Positions 5,601 to 6,322 of a stretch of DNA of 6,322 nucleotides are shown piece after piece. Both the position numbers and the translations under genes were made by a program. Source of the stretch: an uncultured Bacteroidales bacterium. GTDB taxonomy: Bacteria > Bacteroidota > Bacteroidia > Bacteroidales > Bacteroidaceae. Location of the stretch: contig CALBKR010000197.1 of NCBI GenBank assembly GCA_937896105.1, positions 1-6,322 on the forward strand. The letters run 5' to 3'. The notes under the pieces are model-generated. The model did not search any database, was not told the DNA's origin, and worked only from the letters and a program-made list of their open reading frames with translations. Within the stretch, counting starts at the first letter, position 1, and every line of letters begins with the position of its first letter.

Positions 5601-6322
5601 GTTGGCAACGTTCTCAATAGTGCCGATGTTGCAGTTGAGGGCAATACAATCAAGGTTACAAATATAAAGGTTGCAGCAGCTCCGGTGAAGCAAGACCTCT
5701 TCAACACCAGCAAGGGCGACGGTGTTGTTCCTCCTTACCGCATCCCAGGCATCACTACTGCAAGCAATGGCCGTCTGATAACAGCTGCGGCACGTCTTGT
5801 GTGCGGTACCGACCCTGGCTATGGTCAGGTGGATGTCGTTTGCCGTACAAGCGACAACCACGGCGAGACATGGAGCGATATGATAGAGGTTGCAGTGGGA
5901 ACAGGCAAGACTTCTGCAACAGAGAACTATTTCGATACTGCATTCGGCGACCCGGCAATAGTTGCCGACCGCACAAGTGATGAGGTACTTATCATTGCTG
6001 TTGCAGGCTGTACGGTTTACGGCAACGGCAACACCACACGCCAGAACCCTAACCTCATTGCAACAATCCACAGCAAGGACAACGGTGATACTTGGGAGGC
6101 TCCGGTAAATGTAACCGAGCAGGTGTACAGCCTCTTCGATGCAGGCAACCCCATTCAGGCTGCTTTTGTGGGTGGCGGTAAAATATTCCAGAGCCGCATT
6201 GTAAAGAAGGATAAATATTATCGTCTCTATGCAGCTATGTGTGCGCGTCCTAACGGAAACCGTGTAATCTATTCCGATGATTTCGGCCGCACCTGGCAGG
6301 CTCTCGGCGGTGCATCGGCTCT
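2682..6322 (+). CDS. Secreted GH123 beta-N-acetylgalactosaminidase fused to a GH33-type exo-sialidase (3' partial)
   Basis: The ATG at 2682 opens 1213 codons without a stop. Residues 1-22 are a signal peptide (MKLKS, hydrophobic core, AYA before Q23); no lipobox cysteine follows. About 65-210 is an accessory beta-sandwich (GSWMHGYVYVDWNNNKQFD near 94-112, RMRYAVQWNSID near 176-187). About 212-410 is the GH123 N-domain (WKGER at 276-280). About 414-775 is the GH123/DUF4091 catalytic barrel: FHLDLWQ at 414-420, the adjacent catalytic pair D574-E575 in IAMDERAESD, HWSWINWDEHP at 676-686, GDTYCYYPG at 698-706. GH123 enzymes remove terminal beta-GalNAc by substrate-assisted catalysis. About 784-1005 is an unassigned beta-rich linker. 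From about 1007 a sialidase propeller begins: YRIP with triad Arg R1020, a possible acid/base D1044, and Asp boxes at 1057-1064, 1131-1138 and 1198-1205 (SxDxGxTW). Its nucleophile Tyr-Glu region and C-terminus lie outside the window. It should act outside the cytoplasm on sialylated, GalNAc-capped host glycans. The GH123 call is strong, the sialidase call good. Confidence 0.92.
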   Translation, partial: MKLKSILLSALSAMFISAGAYAQSDYYVVHGSNENVTHATHYPIAVGIVGTHSAQQLVNNIASAPRCAAYFDKTANVFEVKRGETVTPLITINGSWMHGYVYVDWNNNKQFDVNLQGDGPYTKGEGNELMCWSLYSKNTNGDTGWNSAGIYQSSGDVLAPGSFIVPTDVEDGALFRMRYAVQWNSIDPTGSYANFISDGGSIIDVMLKVSGETGDVAVTYPIDDYNEPRVGTTPDATAWGAIADGLNATWASRDVHYKLHEVPEVVQKNSAEIYAWKGERANIQAVLYSKSDQGMMTVRMTEWKKNGAATGINGGDARFVNYVITDDYVSCGNHPMTLPQWLVADVIDQDKPHAVPAMETRPVWCTIEVPRYIEAGEYTTALEVVDENGEVVKTLPLTVNVNSRSLPTVANQRFHLDLWQQPYSVSRYYQVERWSDEHFEALRPYLAALGRAGQRSVTAILFYEPWGEQTHDLFDPMVQTTKKSNGSWEYDYTVFDKYVELCAEYGIDKQINCFSMVPWDMSFRYYDEATGSYKNITTNTSSSDYRNLWTSFLTAFKAHLQEKGWFEKTNIAMDERAESDLNNAYAIANGLGFNCALAGNYHSSLCGTYRDLCAQLGQEHQFTAEQLASRKEKGWITTYYTSCANSEPNIYTNSYPAEAAYLPIYAAQMNLDGYLHWSWINWDEHPLTDSRFRKFGSGDTYCYYPGNRSSVRFERLIEGIHQFEKIHILREEYKNDSEKLATLNALLGRFTGSVAGEECAAIVNDLEDFLNGKEVEVPVAKDVTTGYYHLVSKSTARAEHLYNNAFHSGNSLKFTLQSNSMVNTNNGIWHIEVKDNNKLGIVNGDGNPIVAGASYGGSIVGSYTELTVGSTKDVGEYRYYYFTEALNCTNGGANFKVGGADYITTWAQGGAGADDNQWRFEPVDMDGMNVYDVVVEGNADVYVTYDTTGEKAFDGGFFITANTVTSDKISVAMVGNVLNSADVAVEGNTIKVTNIKVAAAPVKQDLFNTSKGDGVVPPYRIPGITTASNGRLITAAARLVCGTDPGYGQVDVVCRTSDNHGETWSDMIEVAVGTGKTSATENYFDTAFGDPAIVADRTSDEVLIIAVAGCTVYGNGNTTRQNPNLIATIHSKDNGDTWEAPVNVTEQVYSLFDAGNPIQAAFVGGGKIFQSRIVKKDKYYRLYAAMCARPNGNRVIYSDDFGRTWQALGGASA

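Noticed and set aside
5289..6071. A 260-codon open frame on the minus strand, rich in cysteine and histidine
   Set aside because: It lies wholly inside the sialidase-coding frame, has no recognisable domain, and its composition is what antisense of GCN/GNN-rich codons gives. The plus strand has clear Asp boxes here.
2682..6322. A possible frameshift or gene split between the GH123 and sialidase modules
   Set aside because: Codon-by-codon reading from 2682 to the right edge stays in one frame without any stop, and the domain motifs on both sides are in that frame.

Overview
The window looks like DNA from a gut Bacteroidota/Bacteroidales bacterium (Prevotella, Bacteroides or Muribaculaceae type). 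The signs are a C-terminal tail of the form IYDLTGRRV...GIYIV..KKVLVK, a small protein beginning MKKTYVSP, a large secreted glycan-degrading enzyme with Bacteroidota-style accessory modules, and no strong Shine-Dalgarno sequences. All supported genes lie on the + strand.

Layout. Positions 1-2088 are one reading frame open to the left edge. From about 150 onward it encodes the C-terminal, non-catalytic part of a secreted Bacteroidota surface protein. Its first ~150 bases read instead as two unrelated housekeeping fragments joined in frame: a methionine-gamma-lyase-like PLP-enzyme motif, then a ribonuclease R active-site motif. This looks like an assembly chimera at the contig end. Positions 2089-2285 hold two consecutive palindromic elements. 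The first carries a second, synonymously recoded copy of the upstream protein's KVLVK-stop ending. Positions 2310-2477 encode a 55-aa protein of unknown function, followed by a strong intrinsic terminator (2515-2552) and an AT-rich leader. Position 2682 starts a very large gene that is still open at the right edge (1213 complete codons, no in-frame stop).

The large gene is the main item of interest. It encodes an exported polypeptide with a signal peptide, an accessory beta-sandwich, a complete GH123 (beta-N-acetylgalactosaminidase) N-domain and catalytic domain with its Asp-Glu pair, a ~220-residue linker region, and the first part of a GH33-type exo-sialidase with a YRIP motif and three Asp boxes. 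Terminal beta-GalNAc and alpha-sialic acid sit on the same galactose in the Sda/Cad epitope of colonic mucin and in ganglioside GM2. A single protein carrying both hydrolases therefore suggests coupled removal of the two sugars from one branched epitope; this is an inference, not shown. The first gene has the kind of C-terminal modules and sorting tail found on such secreted enzymes, so the locus is probably a host-glycan utilisation region.

Limits: both large genes are incomplete, the start of the first is obscured by the suspected chimera, and no homology search was run. Family assignments rest on motif recognition.
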